Assembly (NCBI GenBank): GCA_015063625.1
Contig: SVTT01000008.1
Span: 1-64,000 of the forward strand
DNA: 64,000 bases
Origin: Oscillospiraceae bacterium
Lineage (GTDB): Bacteria; Bacillota; Clostridia; Oscillospirales; CAG-272
Reading direction: 5' to 3'
Both the position numbers and the translations under genes were made by a program. How positions within the stretch are numbered: position 1 is the stretch's first letter; each line of letters opens with the position of its first letter. Below are positions 1 to 9,391 of the stretch, one piece after another. The notes under the pieces are model-generated. The model was not told where the DNA came from and made no database searches. It was given only the letters and a program-made list of their open reading frames with translations.

Positions 1-1
1 G

Positions 2-631
2 GAGGGCGGCAAAAAAATAAAATTAAAGAAAAAATATCTTTATTTTACCCCGGTCAAAAAGGCGTTTGACCTTTATGACGATCCGTCAGATCAGCTTTTA
101 CATACTTACGCCCACATAACCACCTCACCGCCGATCACGGAGCTTACAGGGATAGAGGTAAGGGAAGATACTCCTCTTTGTGACGCGGTCGCTCTTTGGA
201 GAAAATATATACATAGCGACGACTTTGAGCTGCTGACGTCAATCATCAATCTCATTCTTTCTCTCGTCGAAGCACAAACGAACCTCAAAAGCACACTCGC
301 CGAAAAAACGAAAAAAATGATAGACGGAACAGATACCTACTCATTTGACACCGGCGAACTTTGTGCAAAGCTGGGCTACAGCCGCGAGCATATTATAAGA
401 GAATTTTCCGCGACTTACGGAATTACTCCCAAGAAATATTTCACAGCGACGCGAATGAACGCAGGACTTGAGTATCTGATATCAGGAAAAAGTGTCAAGG
501 AGATCTCGCTCATGCTGAATTTTTCATCCCCTTATGCCTTCAGCAAGGCGTTCAAGAACCACTTTGGAATGTCACCGAAAAAATATCTACCTTCCCTAAT
601 GGATGCGCAAAAATCGGTAAAACGCAATTAG
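2..631 (+). CDS. AraC-family transcriptional regulator, 5'-truncated by window edge
   Basis: The frame is open from base 2, so the start lies outside the window and about 209 residues are visible. The last ~100 residues form an AraC/XylS DNA-binding domain: first helix-turn-helix near LCAKLGYSREHIIREF, then KEISLMLNFSSPYAFSKAFKNHFG, which is the conserved second-HTH signature ending in MSPKKY. An internal ATG at 317 would give only this domain, but upstream codons have no stop and read as protein, so that start is not favoured. Codon use is AT-richer than the next gene. It precedes the GH106-like gene on the same strand and may control it (inference). The sensory domain is outside the window. 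Confidence 0.85.
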   Translation, partial: EGGKKIKLKKKYLYFTPVKKAFDLYDDPSDQLLHTYAHITTSPPITELTGIEVREDTPLCDAVALWRKYIHSDDFELLTSIINLILSLVEAQTNLKSTLAEKTKKMIDGTDTYSFDTGELCAKLGYSREHIIREFSATYGITPKKYFTATRMNAGLEYLISGKSVKEISLMLNFSSPYAFSKAFKNHFGMSPKKYLPSLMDAQKSVKRN

Positions 632-755
632 TTATTTTTCCATGATCATATTAATTGCGTGTTATAAAATTGTTTGTAAACACAAGCATTTTCGGTACTT
701 TGGGAATATGTTTCGGTGTCCTCGGCTCTTTGCCTTAAATTACATCTGGTATGAA

Positions 756-813
756 CACCCCGACCAACGCAGGTCGCCCCGCGAGGGGCGGCCTTTTTGC
801 GTTGGTCGGGGTG
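756..813. terminator. 58-nt near-perfect stem-loop after the AraC gene
   Basis: The outer arms CACCCCGACCAACGCA and TGCGTTGGTCGGGGTG are exact complements. An inner GC-rich stem (GGTCGCCCC / GGGGCGGCC) ends with a T5 run before the outer right arm. It looks like a terminator nested inside a longer palindrome. The rest of the 632-954 gap holds the next promoter and nothing else I can identify. Confidence 0.6.
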
Positions 814-863
814 ACCGCTTCAAATGGCGCACGCTTGAACATCATTCATTTTGAAAACGGCTA

Positions 864-892
864 TTGACTTTTTTTCCATTCCATTGTATCAT
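864..892 (+). promoter_or_regulatory. Sigma-A type promoter for the GH106-like gene
   Basis: TTGACT (864-869), 17-bp spacer, TATCAT (887-892). About 60 bp upstream of the ATG, which has AAAAGGAGG 9 nt before it. Confidence 0.6.
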
Positions 893-954
893 GTGCGTGA
901 AAAAGCAATAGAGGATCATCAAATCAAAGAGAACACAAAAGGAGGAAACGAGGA

Positions 955-3900
955 ATGCTTTACCCCAAAAACAAAGAAAAGGAGCTCTCGCACGCGCTTT
1001 TTAAGAACCCGACGTGCGAATACCGCGGCACACCCTTCTGGGCGTGGAACTGCAAGCTGACGGAGGATGAGCTCCTGTGGCAGATCGAGGTCATGAAGGA
1101 AATGGGGTTTGGCGGCTTCCACATGCACGCCCGTTCGGGACTCGCCACCGAATACCTCGGCGAGGAATTTATGGATCTCGTTGATGCCTGCGTACGCAAG
1201 GCAAAAAACGACAGCATGCTCGCGTGGCTTTACGACGAGGACCGCTGGCCCTCGGGCTTTGCGGGCGGACTCGTCACAAGAGATAAGCAGTACCGCATTC
1301 GCTATCTTCTCTTGACGGTAACGCCTTACACGGACAAAGAGGTGAGTGCGCTCCATTACAACGAGCAAAATATCGGCTGCCGCGGCGGAAACGATGCAAG
1401 GCTGCTCGCAAGATACGACGTCATACTCGATGAAAACGGATATATGACGTCCTATAAGATGCTCGCGGACGGAGAAAGCGCCGAGGGCAGGCTTTGGTAT
1501 GCCTACATCGAATCCCCTCGCGAAAATCCCCGATACAACCGCACGACGTCGGTAAATACGCTCGACAAAAAAGCGATAGACCGCTTCATCGAGGTCACGC
1601 ACGAAGCCTATAAAAAGAAGATCGGGCACGAGTTCGGACATGTCGTTCCCGCGATCTTCTGTGACGAGCCCCAGCACACCTTCAAGACCTCTGCGAGATT
1701 CGCAAAGGGCACGGACGACATCATCATGCCGTTCTCGGACGATATCGAGGAAACCTTCCGGGCGGCGACGGGTCTTTCGCTGATGGAAAGCCTTCCCGAG
1801 ATCTTCTGGGAATTGCCCGACGGAAAGGTGTCAAAAATACGCTACCTTTATCACGACCACGTGGCGGAGAGGTTTGCGAATGCCTTTGCCGACAATATCG
1901 GCGCGTGGTGCGAGAAAAACGGCATTGCACTCACGGGGCATCTGATGCACGAGCCCACACTTTCCTCACAATCGGGAGCCGTCGGCGAATGCATGAGAAG
2001 CTACCGTTCGTTCGGCATTCCCGGCATAGATATGCTGTCCGACCGCCACGAATACACGACGGCGAAGCAGGCGCAGTCGGCGGTCAATCAGTACGGCAGG
2101 GAGGGTATGCTCGACGAGCTTTACGGCGTCACGACCTGGGATTTCGATTTCAGAGGGCATAAGCTCTACGGCGACTGGCAAGCGGCGCTCGGCGTCACGG
2201 TCAGAGTTCCTCACCTCGCCTGGCTCTCGATGGAGGGAGAAGCGAAGCGCGACTATCCCGCCTCCATCAACTATCAGTCGCCCTGGTATAAACAATATTC
2301 TTATATCGAAGATCATTTCGCGAGAGTCAACACCGCGCTGACACGCGGCAAGCCCGTTGTCAAGGTCGGCGTGATCCACCCGATCGAAAGCCTTTGGCTC
2401 CGTTTCGGACCTGCGGATCAGACGGCAACGGCTCGCGAGACGCTTGACAAGAATTTCAGCGACATCACGAATTGGCTGCTTTTCGGCGGCATCGACTTCG
2501 ACTTCATCTGCGAAGCGACCCTTCCCGAGCAGTGCGAGCACGGATCGGCTCCCCTTCAGGTGGGCAGGATGGCTTACGACGCGATCGTGGTCCCCGCCGC
2601 CTGCGAAACGCTCCGTTCGACCACGCTTGAACGGCTTGAGGCGTTCAGACACGACGGTGGCAAGCTCATATTTATGGGCGAAGCTCCGAAATACGAGAAC
2701 GCCGAGCCCTCCGAGAGAGCCCTTGCACTCTGCGCAGATTGTGTCAGAATTCCAATCGGCAGAAGCGCGCTGCTTGATGCGCTTGACGACAACCGCGTCG
2801 TCGAAATGAGAAGCGCATCCGGCTCTCTCACGAACGACTATTTCTACCGTATGAGGGCAGACGGCGATCGGCTCTGGCTCTTTATCGCGAGAGCCAGGGA
2901 TGCTTATAACAAGGATATTTCAACCGTCAACGATATCACGGTCAAGGTAAAGGGCAATTATTCGGTTACGCTTTACGATACGCTCACGGGCGATATCCGT
3001 CCCGACGTGTACAGCTTTGACGGCCCGCACACGTTGATTCCCGCAGCACTGCATCAGCACGACAGCAGACTCTGGCTTCTCACCCCCTCCGACCAAGCAT
3101 CCCACGCGGCAGACGGGGCTGAGGACAACGTCGTGACCCCAATAAGCACCCCTTGTGCAGTACCGTTCACACTCGACGAGCCCAACGTGCTCATGCTGGA
3201 TCAGGCGACAAGATGGAAGCTTGACGGCGGCGAATGGCAAAAGGAGGATGAAATACTCCGTATCGACACCGCGATCAGACGCGCATGCGGCTGGAATCCC
3301 CTCGGCAATGCGTGTGACCAGCCCTGGTATCTGCCGAGAAAGGCCCCCGATCACGTGGCGGAGCTCATTTTTGAGTTCAACAGCGAGACAGAATACGAGG
3401 GTGCGCTTCTCGCACTCGAAAAAGCCGAAACGGCATGGATCGTGCTCAACGGCGAGAGCGTGGCAAGCAAGACGCTCGGCTACTACGTCGATAAATCAAT
3501 AAAGACAGTAAGGCTCCCCAAAATCAGAAAGGGAAAGAACGAGCTTTGCGTCAGATATCCTTACGGCGAGGGCTCGGCACTTGAGCGCATGTACGTTCTC
3601 GGCAAATTCGGAGTTCGCGTTGAGGGCAGACGTGCGGTCATGACGCCTCTTTCCGAAAAGCTTGCCTTCGGCGACATCGTTTCACAGGGGCTCCCCTTTT
3701 ACAGCGGAAAGCTGACGTACCACCTCAATGCGAGAACCAACGGCGGCAAGCTTCGTGTGAGAGCTCCGCAATACCGCGCGGCGGTGCTTCGCGCAACGGT
3801 CGACCGCAACGAAAGCAAGCTGATCGCATTCGCCCCCTATATCGCCGAATTTGACCTTTCGGCAGGAGAACACAGCATCGATATCGATGCATATATCAAC

Positions 3901-4062
3901 AGGACCAACGGCTTCGGTCCGGTTCACGACGCGGACGAAAAGACGGGCTATCAGGGTCCTAACATCTGGCGTACCAAGGGCGACAATTGGTGCTATGAAT
4001 ACAGACTCGCAAGAGAAGGCATCCTCGTTTCGCCACAGCTTGCGGAAATCGAAAAGCAATAA
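955..4062 (+). CDS. GH106-like glycoside hydrolase (alpha-L-rhamnosidase superfamily)
   Basis: A 1035-residue protein without an evident signal peptide, so probably cytoplasmic and acting on imported oligosaccharides. The N-terminal region carries the block typical of GH106-like proteins: FKNPTCEYRGTPFWAWN (about 16-32), MGFGGFHMHARSGL (50-63) and AWLYDEDRWPSGFAGG (90-105). The central part is compatible with a TIM barrel and the C-terminal third with beta-sandwich domains. GH106 members release L-rhamnose, but many homologues are uncharacterised, so the substrate is not assured. Start chosen for the strong AAAAGGAGG site. It converges with the GH38 gene, forming a small glycan-degradation locus bounded by two AraC regulators. 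Confidence 0.8.
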   Translation: MLYPKNKEKELSHALFKNPTCEYRGTPFWAWNCKLTEDELLWQIEVMKEMGFGGFHMHARSGLATEYLGEEFMDLVDACVRKAKNDSMLAWLYDEDRWPSGFAGGLVTRDKQYRIRYLLLTVTPYTDKEVSALHYNEQNIGCRGGNDARLLARYDVILDENGYMTSYKMLADGESAEGRLWYAYIESPRENPRYNRTTSVNTLDKKAIDRFIEVTHEAYKKKIGHEFGHVVPAIFCDEPQHTFKTSARFAKGTDDIIMPFSDDIEETFRAATGLSLMESLPEIFWELPDGKVSKIRYLYHDHVAERFANAFADNIGAWCEKNGIALTGHLMHEPTLSSQSGAVGECMRSYRSFGIPGIDMLSDRHEYTTAKQAQSAVNQYGREGMLDELYGVTTWDFDFRGHKLYGDWQAALGVTVRVPHLAWLSMEGEAKRDYPASINYQSPWYKQYSYIEDHFARVNTALTRGKPVVKVGVIHPIESLWLRFGPADQTATARETLDKNFSDITNWLLFGGIDFDFICEATLPEQCEHGSAPLQVGRMAYDAIVVPAACETLRSTTLERLEAFRHDGGKLIFMGEAPKYENAEPSERALALCADCVRIPIGRSALLDALDDNRVVEMRSASGSLTNDYFYRMRADGDRLWLFIARARDAYNKDISTVNDITVKVKGNYSVTLYDTLTGDIRPDVYSFDGPHTLIPAALHQHDSRLWLLTPSDQASHAADGAEDNVVTPISTPCAVPFTLDEPNVLMLDQATRWKLDGGEWQKEDEILRIDTAIRRACGWNPLGNACDQPWYLPRKAPDHVAELIFEFNSETEYEGALLALEKAETAWIVLNGESVASKTLGYYVDKSIKTVRLPKIRKGKNELCVRYPYGEGSALERMYVLGKFGVRVEGRRAVMTPLSEKLAFGDIVSQGLPFYSGKLTYHLNARTNGGKLRVRAPQYRAAVLRATVDRNESKLIAFAPYIAEFDLSAGEHSIDIDAYINRTNGFGPVHDADEKTGYQGPNIWRTKGDNWCYEYRLAREGILVSPQLAEIEKQ

Positions 4063-4108
4063 AAAACGATCCCGCCCGAGCACTTAAGCAAAAACCCATA
4101 TACGTGAA

Positions 4109-4196
4109 CCCCCGAAGCTCATACTTCGCTTCGGGGAACCCCTACACAAGCCGAAAGAGAGAACAAATCGGTTAGCAGCCGAAATGTTCTCTCTTT
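4109..4196 (+). terminator. Two consecutive stem-loops, terminator of the GH106-like gene
   Basis: First hairpin CCCCGAAG...CTTCGGGG (4109-4136). The second, AAAGAGAGAACA...TGTTCTCTCTTT (4154-4196), has an inner TCGG/CCGA stem and T-rich 3' side. The second is the better intrinsic terminator and could work on both strands between the convergent genes. Confidence 0.65.
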
Positions 4197-4216
4197 TCTG
4201 TTGGTTTTCAGTTTGG

Positions 4217-4396
4217 AGTTATGAGGCTCGCTTCGCTCGCCGTTATGAATTTGCTACGCAGATGTGATGATATGATTGCACGAACCTAAAACTTGGCGAA
4301 GCCAATCATAACTACGCGAAGCGTATCATAACTCATAACTTGCCCATAAGGGCAATCATAGCTTAGCGTGAATGCTCCGTTAAGAGCATCACGCTA
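4217..4396. repeat. Cluster of mini-hairpins separated by a TCATAAC-type linker
   Basis: Short palindromes with 3-6 nt loops follow one another: TTGGC-gaa-GCCAA (4293-4305), TACGC-gaa-GCGTA (4313-4325), TTGCCC-ataa-GGGCAA (4339-4354), and AGCGTG/CACGCT enclosing ATGCTC/GAGCAT (4365-4395). Linkers are variants of TCATAAC, and two inverted copies (TTATGA) flank a GCTCGCTTCGCTCGCC stretch. No coding potential. Sits between convergent genes. Confidence 0.6.
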
Positions 4397-4438
4397 TTCT
4401 CTGTCCCCTTTTCTGCTTCTGCCGACACAAAAGCAAGA

Positions 4439-7400
4439 TCAGGCAAGCACCTTGAGCGTAACGATCTCAAAGCCCGAGAAGGAGAGCTCGACCTTGCCGT
4501 CGACAAGGGGCAGCTCGCACAGCGGCTCCTCCATCATGTTACAAAGCTCCACGCGCTTGGCGGGAATACCGAGGGTGAGGGTCGCCTTGGTGCGGCGGTT
4601 CTGGCACTCATAAAGGCGCAGCACGGTTCCCTCTCCCTTCTCCGCCGCCTTGACGGTTTCGCAGATCACATTCTCGCAGTCAAGCGAGAGCGCCGAGAAG
4701 GCGGTGGGCAGGCGGTCGCCCTTGCCCGTTGCGGGCAGTGCGGTCATGGGATAATTGAGATAATAGGCGTTCTTGACCACGTCGCTTTCGGCAAGTCTGC
4801 CCTCATGAGGCATCATCGAATAGGTCACGGGGATCTCACCCTGATCCGCTTCGGGGTTCGGATAGGTGGGAGAGCGCAGGAGCGAAAGCTGCATCACGCC
4901 GTTGTGAATATCATAGCCGTACTTGCAATCGTTGAGAAGCGCCACGCCGTAGCCCTCCTCCGAGAGGTCGGCATACTTGTGTGCGCAGACCTCAAAGCGC
5001 GCAGCATCCCACGAGGTATTGTAATGTGTGGGACGCTCCACCGTACCAAACTGGATCTCATAGGTCGCCTTGTCGGCGTTGATCTCAACGGGAAATACCG
5101 CCTTCAGCATCTGATGGTGCTCGTGCCAGTCGGCAACCGTTTCAAAATCAATGCGGCAAAGCGCATCGTAGAACCATACGGTCTGGGTCACGGTGGAATG
5201 CATATGAGGACGGCAGATCCGAATGCCGCGACGCACGCCATCCTCGACGACGCACACGTCACGCACCTCGGTCAGTGTCTTATACTGCGGCAACGAGTAT
5301 GCCTGCCACTCCCAGCCGTCAAAATCGTCGGGGTGATCAGCATGCACGCGCAGCTCGTTGCCCACGGCACCCTTCCGAAGCACCTCGCGACCGATCAGCT
5401 TATCATAGATCGAGGTGATCTGCCAATGTCCGTCAAATTCGACGCACAGACGATCAGTCTCCACGCGATGTCCCTCGATGCGAATGTGATTCTCGGCAAC
5501 GAGGCGATCGGTGGCAAGATAGCCCTTGGCAGGGATCGGCTCGGTCATAGCGGTCACACCGTTCACCTTGACCAACCCTGCGGTCGTGAAGGAATGGGGG
5601 TTAAAGACCACATAGCCGTGTGCCGCGTCGACCGATGCTGCCACACGCTCTCTTGCTTCATCCACGACACCTGTGCCGATCTCCCTTGCGGTGGCGTAAT
5701 CGATATCACTCTGATCGTAGACCTCCTTGATCGACGAGCCGGGAATGATATCGTGAAACTGGTTGGTCAGAATGATCTCCCAGCCGCGGCGAAGCTCTTC
5801 CTGCGGGAAGGGGCTTCCAAGCAGTGCCGCCGCCGTCACGCCCATCAGCTCGGCATCGGCATAGAGGAACTCACACTGACGGTTATGACGCTTGTTGCGC
5901 GCCATCGTGGTATAGGTGCCTCGATGGAACTCAAGATAAAGCTCTCCCTGCCAGATCGGTACGTCGGAGCGCTGCTTCATGCGCTCGGCAAGGCGACCAA
6001 GGAAGCTGCCCGCAAAATCGATCTTGACCGCAGGCGCACCGGGAATGCCCTTGGCACCGCGTGCCGCCAGCTCCAGATCCTCGGGGGTAGAGCCTCCGCC
6101 ACCGTCGCCGTAGCCAAAGGTGAGCAACGCCTCGTCAGAGAGCTGCTTTTGTGAATAGCGCTTGTAGGTACCAGAGATCATCTTCGGGGTGATATGCGCC
6201 ACATAGGTACAGCCCTTACCCGTTTCGCCGCCCTCGTCCTTTTGTGCCGTGAGGAAATAGCTGTCGATCTCAGTTCCGTCGATGCCGCGCCAGCGGAAGG
6301 TATCGTAGGGCATACGGTTGGTGTCGTTCCAGGAGATCTTGGAGGTCACGAACCAATCCACACCACTCTTTTTTAAGATCTGGGGCAATGCGCCCGAATA
6401 GCCGAACACATCGGGCAGCCAGAGCACCTTATTGTCCACGCCAAACTCATCGCGGAAGAAATTTTTGCCGTAAAGCACCTGTCTGACAAGGCTCTCGCCC
6501 GAGGAAAGGTTGCAGTCCGCCTCGACCCACATCGCGCCCTCGCACTCCCAGCGTCCCTCGGCAATGCGCGCGCGCACCTCCTCATAGACCTCGGGTGCCT
6601 CCTCCTTGAGATTCTTGTAGAGAAATGCCTGCGAGGACATAAATTTATATTCGGGATAACGGCGCATCAGCTCCAGCACGGTCGAAAAGGAGCGCTGCAC
6701 CTTCTCGCGGGTCTGACGGAGCGTCCAGAGCCACGCGCAATCGATGTGTGTGTGACCGATACAGACCGTGGAGGTCCTCCCGGGCTTGCAATAGTCCTCA
6801 TAAAACTCCTTTTTGAGGAACTCACGCACCCTTGTCACCGACGCCAAAAATTCGGACGAGGAGAGATCAAACAGATCCAGCAGATTCACGGCACGCCAGA
6901 GGTAGTCAACGATGGCGGCGTATTCCGCCGATTCCTTACCGAGGAAGGAAAGCATCTCAAAAGGATAACGGATATCGTAATAAAGCCCCTCGATCTCGGG
7001 ATCGATCTCGACCACGTCTGCAAACAGCTTTGCCTTTTCCACGCGCGGTCCCGTATAGGCATAAAGCGCAATATCCACGGTCTTGCCTACCTCAAGCGGC
7101 ACCTCGCGATGGTTGACGTCAAGCCCTGCGCGCATCTTGCCGTCGACGTAAAGAATGAACTGTGGATTATCGGCATCCCACCCCGATCGCTCGGTGGAAA
7201 TGCGCAGGAAGGGATGCGCCGTCTTTGGCGTGATCGAAAAGCGGAACCACGCGTGCGTGTCCTTTCCGTATCCCCATTCGGTGCCTGCCTCAAAGGGTGT
7301 CATATGGGACAGAGGGGGCAGACTGTTATCGGTCTTGTAGTCGGCGGTGCACATCACGATCCCTGTCACGGGCTCGGTGCTCCGCACACGCTGCTCTCCG

Positions 7401-7444
7401 AGCAGCTTCATGTATTTCTTGATCTGACGAAGCTTTGTTTTCAT
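4439..7444 (-). CDS. GH38 alpha-mannosidase
   Basis: A 1001-residue family 38 enzyme that hydrolyses terminal alpha-mannosyl residues by a retaining, metal-dependent mechanism. The metal-site motif HTHIDCAWLW is at 231-240 (H231/H233/D235 region) and WLPDVFGYSG contains the expected nucleophile Asp near 345. An N-terminal beta domain (~1-220), the catalytic barrel, a helical middle part and long C-terminal beta domains match the family's usual ~1000 residues. No signal peptide is seen, so it is likely cytoplasmic. The start has GGAGG 8-9 nt upstream. Divergently transcribed from the AraC gene at 7569, the likely regulator (inference). Confidence 0.92.
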   Translation of the reverse strand: MKTKLRQIKKYMKLLGEQRVRSTEPVTGIVMCTADYKTDNSLPPLSHMTPFEAGTEWGYGKDTHAWFRFSITPKTAHPFLRISTERSGWDADNPQFILYVDGKMRAGLDVNHREVPLEVGKTVDIALYAYTGPRVEKAKLFADVVEIDPEIEGLYYDIRYPFEMLSFLGKESAEYAAIVDYLWRAVNLLDLFDLSSSEFLASVTRVREFLKKEFYEDYCKPGRTSTVCIGHTHIDCAWLWTLRQTREKVQRSFSTVLELMRRYPEYKFMSSQAFLYKNLKEEAPEVYEEVRARIAEGRWECEGAMWVEADCNLSSGESLVRQVLYGKNFFRDEFGVDNKVLWLPDVFGYSGALPQILKKSGVDWFVTSKISWNDTNRMPYDTFRWRGIDGTEIDSYFLTAQKDEGGETGKGCTYVAHITPKMISGTYKRYSQKQLSDEALLTFGYGDGGGGSTPEDLELAARGAKGIPGAPAVKIDFAGSFLGRLAERMKQRSDVPIWQGELYLEFHRGTYTTMARNKRHNRQCEFLYADAELMGVTAAALLGSPFPQEELRRGWEIILTNQFHDIIPGSSIKEVYDQSDIDYATAREIGTGVVDEARERVAASVDAAHGYVVFNPHSFTTAGLVKVNGVTAMTEPIPAKGYLATDRLVAENHIRIEGHRVETDRLCVEFDGHWQITSIYDKLIGREVLRKGAVGNELRVHADHPDDFDGWEWQAYSLPQYKTLTEVRDVCVVEDGVRRGIRICRPHMHSTVTQTVWFYDALCRIDFETVADWHEHHQMLKAVFPVEINADKATYEIQFGTVERPTHYNTSWDAARFEVCAHKYADLSEEGYGVALLNDCKYGYDIHNGVMQLSLLRSPTYPNPEADQGEIPVTYSMMPHEGRLAESDVVKNAYYLNYPMTALPATGKGDRLPTAFSALSLDCENVICETVKAAEKGEGTVLRLYECQNRRTKATLTLGIPAKRVELCNMMEEPLCELPLVDGKVELSFSGFEIVTLKVLA

Positions 7445-7479
7445 GGCTCTTCCTCCTTCTCGGTGAATACCTCGCCCTC

Positions 7480-7508
7480 ATTTTATCACGATCGCTCTTG
7501 CATTTCTA
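7480..7508 (-). promoter_or_regulatory. Putative promoter for the GH38 gene
   Basis: On the minus strand a TAAAAT -10 (7480-7485) lies 17 bp from a weak TAGAAA -35 (7503-7508). The weak -35 fits an activator-dependent promoter. It overlaps the divergent promoter. Confidence 0.4.
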
Positions 7509-7526
7509 CCGCTATGATGATATAAT
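7498..7526 (+). promoter_or_regulatory. Promoter for the AraC gene at 7569
   Basis: TTGCAT (7498-7503), 17-bp spacer, TATAAT (7521-7526), 42 bp upstream of the ATG. Confidence 0.7.
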
Positions 7527-7568
7527 AAATACGGTATTGTGATATTTTGAAAAAAGGAGACGCGTGAA

Positions 7569-8432
7569 ATGGAACCAAAACTGCTGACAGCCGACCGTTT
7601 TGTCGATCAAAAAACAGGGATCTCCTATCGCTACGTGCACAGCGATACCGAATATTTCCGCCCCCATTATCATGACTATTACGAGCTGTTTTTACTGCTT
7701 GAGGGGGAGGCGCTGCACATGATCAACGGCGAGCAGCTGCTTCTCTCTCCCGCAACACTTGTATTAATACGCCCTTTTGATATTCACGATTATCTCACGG
7801 CAAACGAAAAGCCCTTCTCCATGCTGAATATCACCTTCACGCGCGAAACGGTAGAACAGCTTTTTTCCTATCTCGGCAGCGGCTTTCATGCAGAGCGTCT
7901 GCTCTCTCCCGCGCTTCCCCCCTCAGTCCTGCTCTCCGAATCCGCCTTTTCCTATATTCTGACGCACATGACCGAGATCCGCACCATTGACCGCGAGGAC
8001 TCCGCCCATCTTCGGAGCGCTCTGCGCATCCTGCTCTTTCGCGTGATGACCCGCTTTTTCTCCCAAAACGCAACACAGCCAAAAGAAAACGTGCCCGAAT
8101 GGCTCTCTCGGCTTTGCCTCACCATGCAGCGTGACGGCAACTTCACCGCGGGGATCTCCCGCATGATCGAGCTTTCGGGCAAGAGTCGCGAGCATCTCTC
8201 GCGCTGTATGAAGCAATATTACGGGATGACGCTCTCTCAATTCGTTAACGATCTGCGTCTGCGTCTGATTGCCAACATGCTAAGGAACAGCAACCACAGC
8301 ATTGCCGACATCGTGTTTGAAAGCGGCTTCGGCAATCTCGGCTGGGCAACCGAGCTTTTTTGGGGGAAATACGGCATGACCATGTCGGATTACCGCAAAG
8401 GCTCTGGCGGGGAGAAGGAGGAGCCGATATAA
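7569..8432 (+). CDS. AraC-family regulator with N-terminal cupin
   Basis: A 287-residue AraC/XylS regulator. A cupin-type sensor occupies the N-terminus (HYHDYYELFLLLEG near 33-46, then FDIHDYL), and a double helix-turn-helix fills the last ~100 residues (ISRMIELSGKSREHLSRCMKQYYGMTLSQFV and IADIVFESGFGNLGWATELF...YGMTMSDYR). AAAAAGGAG precedes the ATG. The arrangement back-to-back with the alpha-mannosidase suggests it senses a sugar and controls that gene. Ligand unknown. Confidence 0.9.
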   Translation: MEPKLLTADRFVDQKTGISYRYVHSDTEYFRPHYHDYYELFLLLEGEALHMINGEQLLLSPATLVLIRPFDIHDYLTANEKPFSMLNITFTRETVEQLFSYLGSGFHAERLLSPALPPSVLLSESAFSYILTHMTEIRTIDREDSAHLRSALRILLFRVMTRFFSQNATQPKENVPEWLSRLCLTMQRDGNFTAGISRMIELSGKSREHLSRCMKQYYGMTLSQFVNDLRLRLIANMLRNSNHSIADIVFESGFGNLGWATELFWGKYGMTMSDYRKGSGGEKEEPI

Positions 8433-8614
8433 GGCATCAGACTGCTCAGCTTTATGCAAGCGGAACGATGGGAATGTACATCGGTATTCTCTCCGACTAT
8501 CAAAAACCTCTTCCGCCCGTCAAAGGAGATGCCCGCCTCCATCATCACGTCGATGATGCCTGCGGTGAACAGCCCTCGCACGGTGCCGCCCTCTCTGCTC
8601 GACCCCGTTTTCAT
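8390..8614 (-). pseudogene. Truncated patatin-like phospholipase remnant
   Basis: The reading frame opens with MKTG, then EGGTVRGLFTAGIIDVMMEA and GISFDG. This is close to the N-terminus of bacterial patatin-like proteins (glycine-rich oxyanion loop, then RG-x-FTAG-x-DV). Homology stops after about 34 residues: the expected GVSAGA with the catalytic serine is absent and the frame continues as unrelated sequence into the 3' end of the convergent AraC gene. Its ATG directly abuts the TAA of the phosphatase, as in a former translationally coupled pair. Assignment rests on a short stretch. Confidence 0.55.
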
Positions 8615-9331
8615 TTAAAAATCCAATCTGTTCTGATACCGTGTGGGGAGATTTTCGGCATACAAATGTGCATCGTTGGACAGGGTGAGCATACGGGGCA
8701 CACTGATACCGTCAAGCACGCGGAATTCGATCACCGTCAGGTCCGAGTGCGACATATCAAGCTGTGCCGCCACGGTGGGATACGGAATATCCAGGACCGC
8801 AGAAAGGAAGCAGAGCCCAAAGCCCTGGTGGGCAAACAACGCCACACGGCGATCGTTTGGCTCCACAGCGCGGTAAGCGCCCAGCTCCTCTTCATAGTGA
8901 TACCCAAGCCCTTTTAAAAAAGCATGCGCTTCCCGTCGCACGCGCGCAATGCCCTCCCCCAAGGGCATTCCCGCGAAGGCGGGATGACGGTACCACGCGT
9001 CGCCAAGAGCGCGCATCTCGGGCGTGACTGCCATGTTTCTGAAGCGGTTGCTCTCAAACACCCAGCGGCGACCGCCGTCGGTATCCACACAGGTCATCTG
9101 CTCCCACGCGAGGCTCTCGTGTGCGAAATCCAGCCGCACGGGCTCCTTTTTCAGAAGCTCGCAGACAGGCACTGCCGTTTCGATGGCTCTGTCCGACGTA
9201 GAGGTATAGATCTCATCCAGACCGTAACGCGCAAGCCGTCTGCCGAGCGCCTCTGCCTGTCTTTTCCCCAAGGGGGTCAGCGAATCGGGTCTGTAAACAG
9301 GGTCACCGTGACGCACATAATAAAGTAGCAT
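8615..9331 (-). CDS. Histidine phosphatase family protein (phosphoglycerate mutase-like)
   Basis: A 238-residue member of the branch-1 histidine phosphatases. LLYYVRHGDP at the N-terminus holds the phospho-accepting His, TSTSDRAIETA supplies the second Arg, and LFAHQGFG the second catalytic His. Substrate cannot be deduced; members dephosphorylate sugar phosphates or nucleotides. The start was placed at 9331 because GGAGG lies 8-9 nt upstream, whereas an upstream ATG at 9361 adds ten atypical residues. It is followed without a gap by the patatin remnant. Confidence 0.85.
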   Translation of the reverse strand: MLLYYVRHGDPVYRPDSLTPLGKRQAEALGRRLARYGLDEIYTSTSDRAIETAVPVCELLKKEPVRLDFAHESLAWEQMTCVDTDGGRRWVFESNRFRNMAVTPEMRALGDAWYRHPAFAGMPLGEGIARVRREAHAFLKGLGYHYEEELGAYRAVEPNDRRVALFAHQGFGLCFLSAVLDIPYPTVAAQLDMSHSDLTVIEFRVLDGISVPRMLTLSNDAHLYAENLPTRYQNRLDF

Positions 9332-9391
9332 AGCCGTTTCCTCCGCATATTTGTATGGCACACGTCCGTATTCAAGCCCATGTGCCGAAAA

